Below the pieces are notes generated by a model that was given only the letters and a program-made list of their open reading frames with translations, was not told where the DNA came from and did not search any database. A stretch of DNA of 64,000 bases. Origin: Kumtagia ephedrae (lineage in GTDB: Bacteria > Pseudomonadota > Alphaproteobacteria > Rhizobiales > Rhizobiaceae). The DNA lies in the NCBI RefSeq assembly GCF_003012745.1, contig NZ_PXYK01000032.1:1-64000 (forward strand). The letters are read 5' to 3'. The position numbers were made by a program, and so were the translations under genes. Positions 1 to 9,133 of this stretch are shown here, piece by piece. Each line of letters starts with the position of its first letter. Position 1 is the stretch's first letter.

Positions 1-278
1 GTAGGGCAGTAGGGCAGTAGGGCAGTAGGGCAGTAGGGCAGTAGGGCAGTAGGGCAGTAGGGCAGTAGGGCAGTAGGGCAGTAGGGCAGTAGGGCAGTAG
101 GGCAGTAGGGCAGTAGGGCAGTAGGGCTGCCACTCCCTGCAAATAACCTCCGTGAGCTTAGTTCCAGAAGGGCATGACCGTCGGCCGAATTTTCTTGACC
201 GTCTTTGGGACCTCCGGCTCGCAGTTCTACTGCCCTACTGCCCTACTGCCCTACTGCCCTACTGCCCTACTGCCCTAC
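1..278. repeat. Facing octamer tandem arrays (inverted pair)
   Basis: Positions 1-126 hold about 15.7 perfect head-to-tail copies of the octamer GTAGGGCA, and the array may continue to the left. Positions 231-278 hold six perfect copies of its reverse complement TGCCCTAC. The spacer of about 100 nt between them is unique sequence. A transcript could fold into a very long hairpin. The array ends 11 bp before the start of the GTA gene-12 homologue, so it lies between tail genes of a conserved cluster. Confidence 0.95.
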
Positions 279-289
279 AGGGAATTCAC

Positions 290-940
290 ATGACCGAACT
301 TTCCGCCTTTCATGACGTGCGCTTTCCCGTCGCCGTGTCGTTCGGGGCGACCGGCGGGCCGGAGCGGCGCAACGAGATCGTGGCGCTGACCTCGGGGCGC
401 GAGAAGCGCAACGCCCGCTTCGCGCAGTCGCGCCACCACTACGACGCCGGCACCGGCGTGCGCTCGCTGGCCGACCTCTATGACATCGTCGCCTTCTTCG
501 AGGCGCGGCGCGGCTCGCTGCACGGCTTCCGCTTCCGCGACCCGTTCGACATGAAATCGTGCCGTGCCGACCAGGCGCCGTCCGACGCGGACCAGGTGCT
601 CGGCACCGGCGACGGCGGCAGGGCGCGGTTTGCCCTGGTCAAGCGCTACGGCGACGGGGCGGGCTCCTATGTCCGGCCGATCCGCAAGCCCGTGGTCGAG
701 ACGCTGCGGGTGGCGGTGGCGGGCAGCCCGCCGGCGGCGCCGGGCGACTACGGCTTCGACGAGGCGACCGGCGATATCGTGTTCGCGCCGGCAGCCGTGC
801 CGGGCGCGGGCGAGGTCGTGACGGCCGGTTACGAGTTCGACGTGCCGGTGCGCTTCGACACAGACCGGCTGGAGGTGGGCATCAGCGCCTTCAAGGCCGG
901 CCGCATCCCCTCGATCCCGCTGGTGGAGGTGCAGCTTTGA
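290..940 (+). CDS. GTA tail protein, ORFg12-like (DUF2460 / TIGR02217)
   Basis: A 216-residue protein matching the conserved family that is gene 12 of the Rhodobacter-type gene transfer agent cluster, a distal-tail or hub component of the particle. The N-terminal half has the family pattern: FHDVRFPVAVSFGATGG, then a basic R-K-R-N segment, then SLADLYDIVAFFEARRGSLHGFRFRDPFD around residues 60-90. I chose ATG 290 because an AGGGA ribosome site precedes it and the family starts here; the upstream in-frame extension is only the translated repeat array. The stop overlaps the next gene, indicating translational coupling. Earlier GTA genes lie outside the window. Confidence 0.9.
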   Translation: MTELSAFHDVRFPVAVSFGATGGPERRNEIVALTSGREKRNARFAQSRHHYDAGTGVRSLADLYDIVAFFEARRGSLHGFRFRDPFDMKSCRADQAPSDADQVLGTGDGGRARFALVKRYGDGAGSYVRPIRKPVVETLRVAVAGSPPAAPGDYGFDEATGDIVFAPAAVPGAGEVVTAGYEFDVPVRFDTDRLEVGISAFKAGRIPSIPLVEVQL

Positions 941-1827
941 GCGTCTATCCGGAAGCATTGGCCGCGCATCTCGACGGCGAGACGACGACCGTCTGCCATT
1001 GCTGGCGGCTGACGCGGCGCGACGGCACGGTCAGGGGATTTACCGACCACGACCGGCCGCTCAAGGTGGATGCTGCCGATTTCCGGCCGCTCACCGGCTT
1101 CAGCGCGACGGAGGCACGCGACACGCTGGGCCTGGCGATCGACACGGTGGACGTCGAGGGCGCTTTGTCCTCCGACGAAATCGACGAGGCCGACATCGCG
1201 CGGGGGCTCTATGACGGGGCGACTGTCGAGACGCTGCTGGTCAACTGGGCCGAGCCGTCGCAGTTCGCCGTGCTGCGCAGTGCCACGATCGGCAAGATCA
1301 CGCGGCGCGACCACGCCTTCGTCGCCGAGCTGAAGAGCCGCGCGCATGCGCTGGACCAGGTCAACGGCCGCTATTTTTCCAAGAGATGCGATGCCGAGCT
1401 GGGCGATGGCCGCTGTCGTTTTATGCTCGATCAGCCGGCGTTTTCCGGCAGCGGCACGGTGCTGGCCGCATCCACTCCCGACCTGCTGACGGTTTCGGGC
1501 CTGGACGGATTCGCCTCCGGCTGGTTCTCGCTCGGGCGTGTCGAATGGACCACCGGGGCGCTGGCCAGCCGGGTCTCGCATGTGACCAGCCATGTGAAGG
1601 AGCAGACCGGCGTCTGCCTGGCGCTCCAGCCGGGCGAGGGCGTAGCCCCGGAACTCGGCGACGGTTTCGTCGTCCGGGCCGGCTGCGACAAGGCTTTTTC
1701 CACCTGCAAGGAAAAGTTCGGCAACGCGCTGAACTTCCAGGGCTTTCCGCATCTTCCCGGCAATGACGCGGCCTATGGCTACGCCGTCGACGGCGACGTG
1801 TTCGACGGCGGACCGCTGGTGCCATGA
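937..1827 (+). CDS. GTA tail protein, ORFg13-like (DUF2163 / TIGR02218)
   Basis: A 296-residue homologue of GTA gene 13 (DUF2163), a baseplate-hub type tail protein. The start is TTG 937, which overlaps the previous stop (TTGA) and has GGAGG about 10 nt upstream. No ATG lies near the family N-terminus (SVYPEALAAHLDGETTTVCHCW). The C-terminal part has the cysteine-containing segment typical of the family (GCDKAFSTCKEKFGNALNFQ, about residues 249-268), followed by a GFPHLPGND motif. It ends by overlapping the next gene (ATGA). It is part of one tightly packed tail operon with genes 12, 14 and 15. Confidence 0.9.
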   Translation: MSVYPEALAAHLDGETTTVCHCWRLTRRDGTVRGFTDHDRPLKVDAADFRPLTGFSATEARDTLGLAIDTVDVEGALSSDEIDEADIARGLYDGATVETLLVNWAEPSQFAVLRSATIGKITRRDHAFVAELKSRAHALDQVNGRYFSKRCDAELGDGRCRFMLDQPAFSGSGTVLAASTPDLLTVSGLDGFASGWFSLGRVEWTTGALASRVSHVTSHVKEQTGVCLALQPGEGVAPELGDGFVVRAGCDKAFSTCKEKFGNALNFQGFPHLPGNDAAYGYAVDGDVFDGGPLVP

Positions 1828-2291
1828 ACATGGGCGCGGGATACGACGCGGCGGAGCGGATCGTCGCCGAGGCGTTGGGCTGGGTCGGCACGCCCTACCG
1901 GCACCAGGGATCACGCAAGGGCGTGGGCTGCGACTGCCTCGGCCTGCTGCTCGGCGTCTGGCGAAGCGTCTACGGGACCGTCCCGGAGGAGCCCGGCCCC
2001 TATGCGGCCGACTGGGCCGAGGCCGGCGGCGAGGACCGCCTGCTTGAAGCGGCACGGCGGCACTGCCGCGAGAAGCCGGCCGGCACGGCGGCCGCCGGCG
2101 ACCTGCTGCTGTTCCGCTGGCGTGCAAGCCTGCCGGCAAAACATGCGGCGATCCTGATCGCGCCCGACCGCTTCGTGCATGCCTACGAGGGCAGCACGGT
2201 GGTGGTGAGCCCGCTGGTGCCGCAATGGCGAAAGCGCATCGCCGGGGTTTTCGCCTTTCCCGACATCTCGACGCCTGATCGTCAGGGCTGA
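1824..2291 (+). CDS. GTA cell wall peptidase, ORFg14-like (NlpC/P60 family)
   Basis: A 155-residue NlpC/P60-type peptidase corresponding to GTA gene 14. In this family it is a tail-associated cysteine peptidase thought to open peptidoglycan during DNA delivery. The catalytic cysteine motif is visible as GCDCLGLLLGVW (about residues 35-46), followed by a conserved histidine in the KHAAILI segment near residue 109. ATG 1824 overlaps the preceding stop by 4 nt. The length is normal for the family and the gene looks intact. The next gene starts 3 nt after its stop. Confidence 0.92.
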   Translation: MNMGAGYDAAERIVAEALGWVGTPYRHQGSRKGVGCDCLGLLLGVWRSVYGTVPEEPGPYAADWAEAGGEDRLLEAARRHCREKPAGTAAAGDLLLFRWRASLPAKHAAILIAPDRFVHAYEGSTVVVSPLVPQWRKRIAGVFAFPDISTPDRQG

Positions 2292-2294
2292 TCC

Positions 2295-5200
2295 ATGGCA
2301 GTTCTTCTCCTGCAAGCCGCCGGCGCCTATCTCGGCGGGCTGTTCGGCTCCTTCGGCGCGACGATCGGCACGGCCGCCGGGGCGCTGGCGGGCTACACGC
2401 TCGACCGCGCCCTGCTCGACGGGACACGTCGGATCGAGGGACCGCGGCTTTCCGGCGCTCGCCCGCTGACCGCCGAGGAGGGGGCGCCGGTGCCGCGGCT
2501 CTACGGCACGGCGCGGCTGGGCGGCGTGCTGATCTGGGCAACGCGCTTCGAGGAGGTCTCGACCACCCGCCGGCAGGGCGGCAAAGGCGGCACCAAGGTC
2601 ACCGAATACAGCTATTTCGGCAATGCCGCCTTCGGGCTGTGCGAGGGCGAGATCGCCGGCGTGCGGCGCGTCTGGGCCGACGGGCGCGAGCTGGATCTCA
2701 CCAAGCTCGAGATGCGGGTTCACAGAGGTACTGCCGACCAGCCGCCCGATCCGCTGATCGCGGCAAGGCAGGGCGCGGACAACACGCCGGCCTATCGCGG
2801 GCTCGCCTATGTCGTGTTCGAGCGGCTTCCGCTCAACGACTACGGCAACCGCATCCCGCAGATGCAGTTCGAGGTGCTGCGCCCGGTGGGCGGGCTGCGC
2901 GACGGCATCCGCGCCGTGGCGCTGATTCCCGGCTCGACCGAATACGGGCTCGATCCGCGGCCGATCACGAAAAGGCTGCGGCCGGGCGAGACAGTGCCGG
3001 AAAACCGGCATGTGCTGTTCGGCGCGACCGACATCACCGCCTCGCTCGACGAATTGCAGGCGCTTTGCCCCAACCTCGCCGACATCGCGCTGGTGGTCTC
3101 CTGGTTTGGCGACGATTTGCGCGCCGGCCACTGCACCGTGCGGCCCGGCGTGACCAAGGCGACCGGCGTCGATTTCTCGAAACCGTGGAGCGTCTCCGGC
3201 GTCGGGCGCGGCGGCGCCAGGCTGGTGTCCTCGCATGGCGGCGGATCGGCCTATGGCGGCACGCCGACCGACGCCTCAGTCGTCGCCGCGATCCGCGAGA
3301 TCAGGGCGCGGGGCCTCAAGGTGACGCTCTATCCCTTCGTCATGATGGACGTGCCGCCCGGCAACGACCTGCCCGACCCTTATGGCGGGACGGAGCAGGC
3401 GACCTATCCCTGGCGCGGTCGCATCACCTGCTTTCCCGGGCCAAGCCAGGCGGAGTCCGCGGACAAGACCGCGGCAGCGCGCTTGCAGGTCGAGGCGTTT
3501 TGCGGGGCGGCCGAGCGGGCGGATTTCTCCATCGACGACGAGACGGTCGAGTTCGACGGCTCCGCGGGCGACTGGGGATTTCGCCGGCTGGTGCTGCACT
3601 ACGCGCATCTGGCGCTGGCGGCGGGCGGCGTCGACGCCTTCCTGATCGGCTCGGAGATGCGCGGGCTCACCACATTGGGCGACGGAGCGAACGCCTTTCC
3701 CTTCGTCGAGACGCTGTGCGAACTGGCCGACGCGGTGAAGGCGCTGCTCGGGCCGGAGACGGCGATCTGCTACGGTGCCGACTGGACCGAGTATTTCGGC
3801 CACCGCCCGGCCGACGGGTCGGGAGACGTGTTCTTCCATCTCGACCCGCTGTGGGCGCGGCCGTCGGTCGCCGCCGTCGGCATCGACAATTACATGCCGC
3901 TGTCGGACTGGCGCGACGCCGACTATTTTTCCGGTAATCCCGACGGCGCCAGCGGACCCTACGATCCGGAAGCCCTGCGCGCGGCGATCAATTCGGGCGA
4001 GGGCTTCGACTGGCACTATGCCGGCTTCGCCGACCGCCAGGCGCGGCTGCGTTCGCCGATCACCGACGGCGCCCACGCAAAGCCCTGGGTGTTCCGCTAC
4101 AAGGATTTGGTCGGCTGGTGGTCGAACCCGCATTTCAACCGGATAGGCGGCGTGGAACTGCCGACGCCGACCGACTGGGTGCCGCGCGGCAAGCCGATCT
4201 GGCTGACGGAGCTGGGCTGCCCCGCCGTCGACAAGGGGCCGAACCAGCCCAACGTCTTCGTCGATCCGAAGTCGAGCGAAAGTTTCACGCCCTACTTCTC
4301 CAGTGGCGGCCGCAGCGACCTGGCGGTCAAGCGTTTTCTCGAGGCGCATGCCGCGCATTGGGATCCGGCGAGCCAAGGTTTCCGGCCGGCCGACAATCCG
4401 CTCTCGCCCGTCTATGGCGGGCGCATGCTCGACCATGAAAGGATCTATGTCTGGTGCTGGGACGCGCGGCCGTTTCCGGCATTTCCGCTGCAGGCGGACG
4501 TCTGGGCGGATGGCGCCAACTGGCATCTCGGCCACTGGCTGAACGGCCGGCTGGAGGGCCCGGACGCCGGCTCGCTGATCAACGCCATTCTTTCCGACCA
4601 TGGGCTGCCGGCGGCGGATGCGAGCGAGGCCGACGGCTGCCTGCACGGCTATGTCGTCGACGAGCCGGGTTCGGCACGGGCGGCGCTCGAGCCGCTGGTC
4701 GATCTGTTCGACCTCGCCGTCCGGGAGGAGCCCGGCGGGCTGGTGTTCCGCTCGGCGAGAGCGCGCTCGGCCGCGCCGCTGACGATCGAGGCGATGGTCG
4801 TGGAGGACGGCGCCGCCACCGTCGAGCGGACGCGAGCGCCTGATCACGAGCTTCCCGTCGAGGCGGTTCTCGCTTTCTGCGATCCGCTGGCGGCGTTCCA
4901 GTCGGCTTCCGTGCGTTGCCTGCGGGCGGGCGCGGCGGGAAAGCGCCAGCAGACGGTGAGCTTTCCCGGCGTGCTCGAGCGCGAGCAGGCGCAAGCGCTT
5001 GTCGCCGACTGGTTGGCCCGCGCCTGGGCCGGCCGCGAGACCGTGGCGTTCTCGGTCGCAAGCTACAGGCAGGGGCTGGAGCCGGGGGCCGTCATCCGGC
5101 TGCCGGGGCCGGACATCTCCGAATATCTGGTGACGGAGGTCGAGGACGGGCTGGTGCGGCGACTGAAGGCACGCCGCATCGAGCGGGCCGCGCCGTCCGT

Positions 5201-6194
5201 GTGGGCCAATGTTCCGCCGGAGACGCAGCCCGGTCCGGTGATCGAGGCCGGCCAGCCGCATGTGCTGTTCCTCGACCTGCCGGGCCGCGCCGCGACGACC
5301 GCGCCGCAGGATCATTTCCGCGTTGCCGCCTGGCAAAGGCCGTGGCGCAGCCAGGTGCTGCTCGCCTCGCCGGACACGACCGGGTTTTCGCAGCGCGCGA
5401 CGATCGATCGGCCGGCCGATCTGGGTGAACTTGCAGACCCGTTGCCACCGGGCGCTTTCGAGGGGCGGGTCGACCGGTCGACGGCGCTTCTCGTCACGCT
5501 GTTCGATGCCGAGGCCGAAAGCGTCAGCCGGCTGCAGCTGCTGAACGGCGCCAATGCGGCGGCGGTGCTGGCTGCCAATGGCGTCTGGGAGGTGCTGCAG
5601 TTCGAGACGGCCGAAGAAATCGCGCCGGATCTGTGGCGGCTCGGCCGGCTGCTGCGCGGCCAGCTCGGCACCGGCGATGCGATGGCGGCGGGCGCGGCGG
5701 CCGGCGCGCCGTTCGTCCTGCTCAACGAGCGGGTGAGGGCCGCCGGGCTGGCGGCCGGCGAGATCGGGCTGCCGCTGAACTGGCGGGTCGGTCCGGCCGG
5801 CGCGGTGCTGTCCGTCGAGACCTTCGCCAGCCATTCCGGCACCGGCGGCCTCCGGGCAAGGCTGCCGCTGGCGCCGGTGCATCTGAGATGCAGGAAGGTC
5901 ACGGGCGGCGACCTCGCCTTCTCCTGGGTGCGGCGCGGCCGGATCGACGCCGACGACTGGGCGGCGACGGAAATCCCGCTGGGCGAGGAGCGGCAGGGAT
6001 GCCGGATCGACGTCGCCGCCGTGGGCGGGCTGGTGGTGCGCAGCGTGACCGTCGTGCTGCCGGCGTGGACCTATCCGGTAGCCGAGATCCTTGCCGATTT
6101 CGGCGGGATGCCTTCGGAACTCGACGTGACGGTGCGCCAGCTCAGCCTTCCCGCCGGCTGGGGCATTCCGGCGACGCGGCGGTTCGCTCTCTGA
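2295..6194 (+). CDS. GTA host-specificity / tip protein, ORFg15-like
   Basis: A 1299-residue protein matching gene 15 of the Rhodobacter-type GTA, the very large tail-tip protein with a TIM-barrel-like domain. The N-terminus is Gly/Ala-rich and hydrophobic (AAGAYLGGLFGSFGATIGTA). The TIM-barrel-like region is roughly residues 410-660, including ADFSIDDETVEFDGSAGDWG and a later PIWLTELGCPAVDKG segment that resembles a glycosidase active-site strand. The last 500 residues form the phage-tail-type region. Its length is close to the roughly 1300 residues usual for the family, so it looks complete. It is the last structural gene of the cluster. Confidence 0.93.
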   Translation: MAVLLLQAAGAYLGGLFGSFGATIGTAAGALAGYTLDRALLDGTRRIEGPRLSGARPLTAEEGAPVPRLYGTARLGGVLIWATRFEEVSTTRRQGGKGGTKVTEYSYFGNAAFGLCEGEIAGVRRVWADGRELDLTKLEMRVHRGTADQPPDPLIAARQGADNTPAYRGLAYVVFERLPLNDYGNRIPQMQFEVLRPVGGLRDGIRAVALIPGSTEYGLDPRPITKRLRPGETVPENRHVLFGATDITASLDELQALCPNLADIALVVSWFGDDLRAGHCTVRPGVTKATGVDFSKPWSVSGVGRGGARLVSSHGGGSAYGGTPTDASVVAAIREIRARGLKVTLYPFVMMDVPPGNDLPDPYGGTEQATYPWRGRITCFPGPSQAESADKTAAARLQVEAFCGAAERADFSIDDETVEFDGSAGDWGFRRLVLHYAHLALAAGGVDAFLIGSEMRGLTTLGDGANAFPFVETLCELADAVKALLGPETAICYGADWTEYFGHRPADGSGDVFFHLDPLWARPSVAAVGIDNYMPLSDWRDADYFSGNPDGASGPYDPEALRAAINSGEGFDWHYAGFADRQARLRSPITDGAHAKPWVFRYKDLVGWWSNPHFNRIGGVELPTPTDWVPRGKPIWLTELGCPAVDKGPNQPNVFVDPKSSESFTPYFSSGGRSDLAVKRFLEAHAAHWDPASQGFRPADNPLSPVYGGRMLDHERIYVWCWDARPFPAFPLQADVWADGANWHLGHWLNGRLEGPDAGSLINAILSDHGLPAADASEADGCLHGYVVDEPGSARAALEPLVDLFDLAVREEPGGLVFRSARARSAAPLTIEAMVVEDGAATVERTRAPDHELPVEAVLAFCDPLAAFQSASVRCLRAGAAGKRQQTVSFPGVLEREQAQALVADWLARAWAGRETVAFSVASYRQGLEPGAVIRLPGPDISEYLVTEVEDGLVRRLKARRIERAAPSVWANVPPETQPGPVIEAGQPHVLFLDLPGRAATTAPQDHFRVAAWQRPWRSQVLLASPDTTGFSQRATIDRPADLGELADPLPPGAFEGRVDRSTALLVTLFDAEAESVSRLQLLNGANAAAVLAANGVWEVLQFETAEEIAPDLWRLGRLLRGQLGTGDAMAAGAAAGAPFVLLNERVRAAGLAAGEIGLPLNWRVGPAGAVLSVETFASHSGTGGLRARLPLAPVHLRCRKVTGGDLAFSWVRRGRIDADDWAATEIPLGEERQGCRIDVAAVGGLVVRSVTVVLPAWTYPVAEILADFGGMPSELDVTVRQLSLPAGWGIPATRRFAL

Positions 6195-6295
6195 CGACTC
6201 GGCTGGCCCGGTCTCTCATGAAGATGATTCAGTGTCTGAACGGCCTGAATCGGCGTCTTCGATCTTTCCCCCAATTGCTTGAAAGGATTCGACAA

Positions 6296-6502
6296 ATGTC
6301 CGACAGCAAACCCTGGTACCTGTCGCGCACCGTGTGGGCCGCCGTCGTCACCATCCTGGTCGCGCTGCTCGGCCTGCTCGGCGTGCCGACCGACGGCTTC
6401 GACGATGCGGCCTTAGTCGACACGCTGCTGCAGGCGGCGACGGCGGTCGCCGGCGTGGTGGCGCTGCTCGGCCGGCTGGCCGCGAAGGCGCGGATCGGGT
6501 GA
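6296..6502 (+). CDS. Small holin-like membrane protein
   Basis: A 68-residue protein (MSDSKPWYLSRTVWAAVV...) with two hydrophobic segments, about residues 13-30 and 43-60, separated by a short polar loop (PTDGFDD) and ending in a basic tail (RLAAKARIG). AAAGGA lies about 10 nt upstream of ATG 6296. Size, topology and position just after the GTA tail genes fit a small holin or membrane partner of the GTA module, but that role is inference. No family was recognised with certainty. Confidence 0.65.
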   Translation: MSDSKPWYLSRTVWAAVVTILVALLGLLGVPTDGFDDAALVDTLLQAATAVAGVVALLGRLAAKARIG

Positions 6503-6571
6503 GATTTCCTACCGAGTTGCCCTTGGAATCGTTCATTCCGCGTTCAGAAGGAATGCGCTAGAAACGGCGGC

Positions 6572-6880
6572 ATGAAACGCTTGCTTTCCCACCTCCGGTC
6601 CGGCCTTGCGGCGCTCGGCGCGGCGGGCTTCCTGGCCTCCGAAGCGGTTGCCGGTCCCGTGATGCTGCCGCCGGTCTCCGGTGGCGAGCGCCCCGTGCTG
6701 CTGGTCCAGGCGGATTGCTATGCGATCGGCCAGGAAGTGGCGGCGCAGCGGGGCGGCACGCTGGCGCGCGCCAGCCAGTCGAACCAGGGCGGGCGGCCGG
6801 TCTGCGTGATCGTCGTCCTCATCCCCGGCAAGGACGGCCAGCGCCCGCGCCGCACCGAAGTCGTCGTGCCGCTGAACTGA
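6572..6880 (+). CDS. Small exported protein upstream of feuP (possible FeuN-like)
   Basis: A 102-residue protein with a clear Sec signal peptide (basic MKRLLSHLR, then a hydrophobic stretch ending AVAG near residue 28). The mature part is small, with two cysteines (ADCYAIGQ and GRPVCVIVV) and a C-terminus rich in basic and beta-prone residues (GKDGQRPRRTEVVVPLN). In Sinorhizobium a small periplasmic protein, FeuN, is encoded just upstream of feuPQ and restrains that system. Location and export match, but I cannot confirm homology. The gap to feuP is 64 nt. Confidence 0.75.
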   Translation: MKRLLSHLRSGLAALGAAGFLASEAVAGPVMLPPVSGGERPVLLVQADCYAIGQEVAAQRGGTLARASQSNQGGRPVCVIVVLIPGKDGQRPRRTEVVVPLN

Positions 6881-6944
6881 GCTCGGTTCGCGTGGCGCCG
6901 CCGGTCCTGTAAGATGCCCTTCCCCTGTTCTGGCGGATGATTCC

Positions 6945-7610
6945 ATGCGGATACTGGTCGTCGAGGATGACAAGGACCTGAACCGGCAGCTCACCCAGGC
7001 GCTGACGGATGCGGGTTATGCGGTCGACAAGGCCTTCGACGGCGAGGAGGGGCATTTCCTCGGCGACACCGAGCCCTACGACGCCGTCGTGCTCGACGTC
7101 GGCCTGCCGCAGATGGACGGCATCAGCGTGGTCGAGCGCTGGCGCCGCGACGGGCGAAAAATGCCGGTGCTGATCCTGACGGCGCGCGACCGCTGGAGCG
7201 ACAAGGTGTCCGGCATAGACGCCGGCGCCGACGACTACGTCACCAAGCCGTTCCATATCGAGGAGGTGTTGGCGCGGCTGCGGGCGCTGATCCGCCGCGC
7301 CGCCGGGCATGCCTCATCCGAACTCACCTGCGGGCCGCTCAGGCTAGACACCAAGGCGTCGAAGGCGGACATGAACGGCATGCCGCTGAAGCTGACTTCG
7401 CACGAGTTCCGGCTGCTGGCCTATCTGATGCACCACATGGGCGAGGTGGTTTCGCGCACCGAGCTGGTCGAGCATCTCTACGACCAGGATTTCGACAGGG
7501 ATTCCAACACGATCGAGGTGTTTGTCGGCCGGTTGCGCAAGAAGATGGGCGTCGACATGATCGAGACGGTGCGCGGCATGGGCTACCGCATGCGCGAGCC
7601 GGCGGCGTGA
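6945..7610 (+). CDS. feuP: OmpR-family response regulator FeuP
   Basis: A 221-residue two-component response regulator. The receiver domain (residues 1-115) has the acidic pair at EDD (residues 7-9), phospho-acceptor D51 in VVLDVGLPQMDG and the conserved lysine in DDYVTKPFH. A winged-helix OmpR/PhoB DNA-binding domain follows (about 125-220). The sequence closely resembles rhizobial FeuP, which with FeuQ controls osmoadaptation and cyclic glucan export genes. It overlaps feuQ by 4 nt (GTGA), so the two are translated as a pair. Confidence 0.9.
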   Translation: MRILVVEDDKDLNRQLTQALTDAGYAVDKAFDGEEGHFLGDTEPYDAVVLDVGLPQMDGISVVERWRRDGRKMPVLILTARDRWSDKVSGIDAGADDYVTKPFHIEEVLARLRALIRRAAGHASSELTCGPLRLDTKASKADMNGMPLKLTSHEFRLLAYLMHHMGEVVSRTELVEHLYDQDFDRDSNTIEVFVGRLRKKMGVDMIETVRGMGYRMREPAA

Positions 7611-9025
7611 CGGACGTCGCGCCGCGGGCGGAAAAACCGCGGCGCTGGACGCCGAGGCTGGCGCCGCGCTCGCTGGCCGTCCGCGTCGTCGCCTTCTCCA
7701 CCATCTGGGCGATCATCGCGCTGATCGCCATCTACACGGTGATTGCCGCGCTCTACCAGCAGGCCAGCGAGCGCGGCTTCGACAGCCTGCTTTCGGCGCA
7801 TCTGTTCAACCTCATCGGCTCCGTCGGCGTGTCGGCCTCCGGTATGCTCACCGGCTCGCCGGATCTCGGCGATCTGCGCTTCTCCGAACCGGAATCGGGC
7901 TGGTACTGGGAGGTCAAGCCGGTGGCGCGCGGGCTCACCGGCGACCTGCGCTCGCTGTCGATGACGCAGGACGTTCCCTCGCCGAGCGCCGAGGAGGCGC
8001 CGTTCAACGAAAGCTTCCAGCGCAACTATCTCACCGACGGCATCGGCGGCGAGGAACTGGAAGTGCTCGAGAGCGAGTTCGTGCTGGACCAGCAGAACCG
8101 CGTCGCGCGCTTCCGCGTCATGGGCAACCGCTCGGAGCTGGAGCGCGAGATCGACGTCTTCGAGTGGCGGCTGTTCACCTACCTGTCGCTGTTCGGCATC
8201 GGCATGATCGCCATCAACGCCGCCGCGATCCTGCTCGGCCTGCGACCGCTCGGCCGCGTGCGCGAAGCGCTGGCGAAGGTGCGCGAGGGCACGGCGCAGC
8301 GGCTGCGCGGCACCTTTCCGACCGAGATCGAGCCGCTCGCCAACGAGACCAATGCGCTGATCGAGAACAACCGCCGAATCGTCGAGCGCTCGCGCACCCA
8401 GGTCGGCAATCTCGCCCATTCGCTGAAGACGCCGCTGGCCGTGCTGATCAACGAGGCGCGGGCGCTGGGCGGCGACAAGGGCAAGATCATCGCCGACCAG
8501 GCGACGGCCATGCAGAGCCAGCTCGAACACTATCTGCAGCGGGCGCGCATCGCCGCGCAGCGCGACAGCGTCGTCTACCGCACGCCGGTAACGCCGCTTT
8601 TGCAGCGTATGGTACGGGTGATGGCGAAGCTGAATGCCGGCGTCAGCGTGTCGTTCGCGCCGCCCGCGGCCGACATCCTGTTCGCCGGCGAGCGCGAGGA
8701 TCTGGAGGAGATCGTCGGCAACCTCCTGGACAACGCGATGAAATGGGCGAACCGGCGCGTGACGGTGTCGCTCGCGCCGGCCGCTCCGAGGGACGAGCAC
8801 GGCATGTTCGCCATCACCATCGAGGACGACGGGCCGGGCATTCCCGAGGACAAGGCGCGCGAGGTGCTGAAGCGCGGCAGGCGGCTGGACGAGAGCAAGC
8901 CGGGAACCGGACTCGGCCTGGCGATCGTTTCCGATCTGGTCAGCGAGTACGGTGGCGCGATCGAACTGGGCCGCGCCGGCATCGGCGGTCTGAAGGCGGT
9001 TGTCCTCCTGCGCCGCGTCGAGTAG
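7607..9025 (+). CDS. feuQ: Sensor histidine kinase FeuQ
   Basis: A 472-residue membrane sensor kinase, the partner of the overlapping response regulator. GTG 7607 overlaps the feuP stop. There are two transmembrane segments (about residues 26-49 and 188-210) around a periplasmic sensor region, then a HAMP-like linker. The phospho-accepting histidine is H271 in NLAHSLKTPLAVL. The ATPase part shows an N box (NLLDNAMKWA), a G1 box (EDDGPGIP) and a G2 box (GTGLGLAIV). The HSLKTPL form of the H box is typical of the FeuQ/PhoQ-like group. It acts in the inner membrane and phosphorylates FeuP. Confidence 0.88.
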   Translation: MTDVAPRAEKPRRWTPRLAPRSLAVRVVAFSTIWAIIALIAIYTVIAALYQQASERGFDSLLSAHLFNLIGSVGVSASGMLTGSPDLGDLRFSEPESGWYWEVKPVARGLTGDLRSLSMTQDVPSPSAEEAPFNESFQRNYLTDGIGGEELEVLESEFVLDQQNRVARFRVMGNRSELEREIDVFEWRLFTYLSLFGIGMIAINAAAILLGLRPLGRVREALAKVREGTAQRLRGTFPTEIEPLANETNALIENNRRIVERSRTQVGNLAHSLKTPLAVLINEARALGGDKGKIIADQATAMQSQLEHYLQRARIAAQRDSVVYRTPVTPLLQRMVRVMAKLNAGVSVSFAPPAADILFAGEREDLEEIVGNLLDNAMKWANRRVTVSLAPAAPRDEHGMFAITIEDDGPGIPEDKAREVLKRGRRLDESKPGTGLGLAIVSDLVSEYGGAIELGRAGIGGLKAVVLLRRVE

Positions 9026-9133
9026 AGGCTGAGGCTTGGCCGTGGCAAGGTGCCGCGGCCAAATTTCGGCCAAATATCAACCCTATCGCGGCGGCATTCA
9101 CAATGTCGTGCGCGGCATCGGTCGGTGGTGGGA

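Noticed and set aside
1-126. Possible CRISPR array
   Set aside because: The units are 8 bp with no spacers between them, and no cas genes are present.
290-6194. Complete active prophage
   Set aside because: Only GTA-type tail genes are seen, with no integrase, repressor or attachment sites in the window; gene content matches a gene transfer agent.
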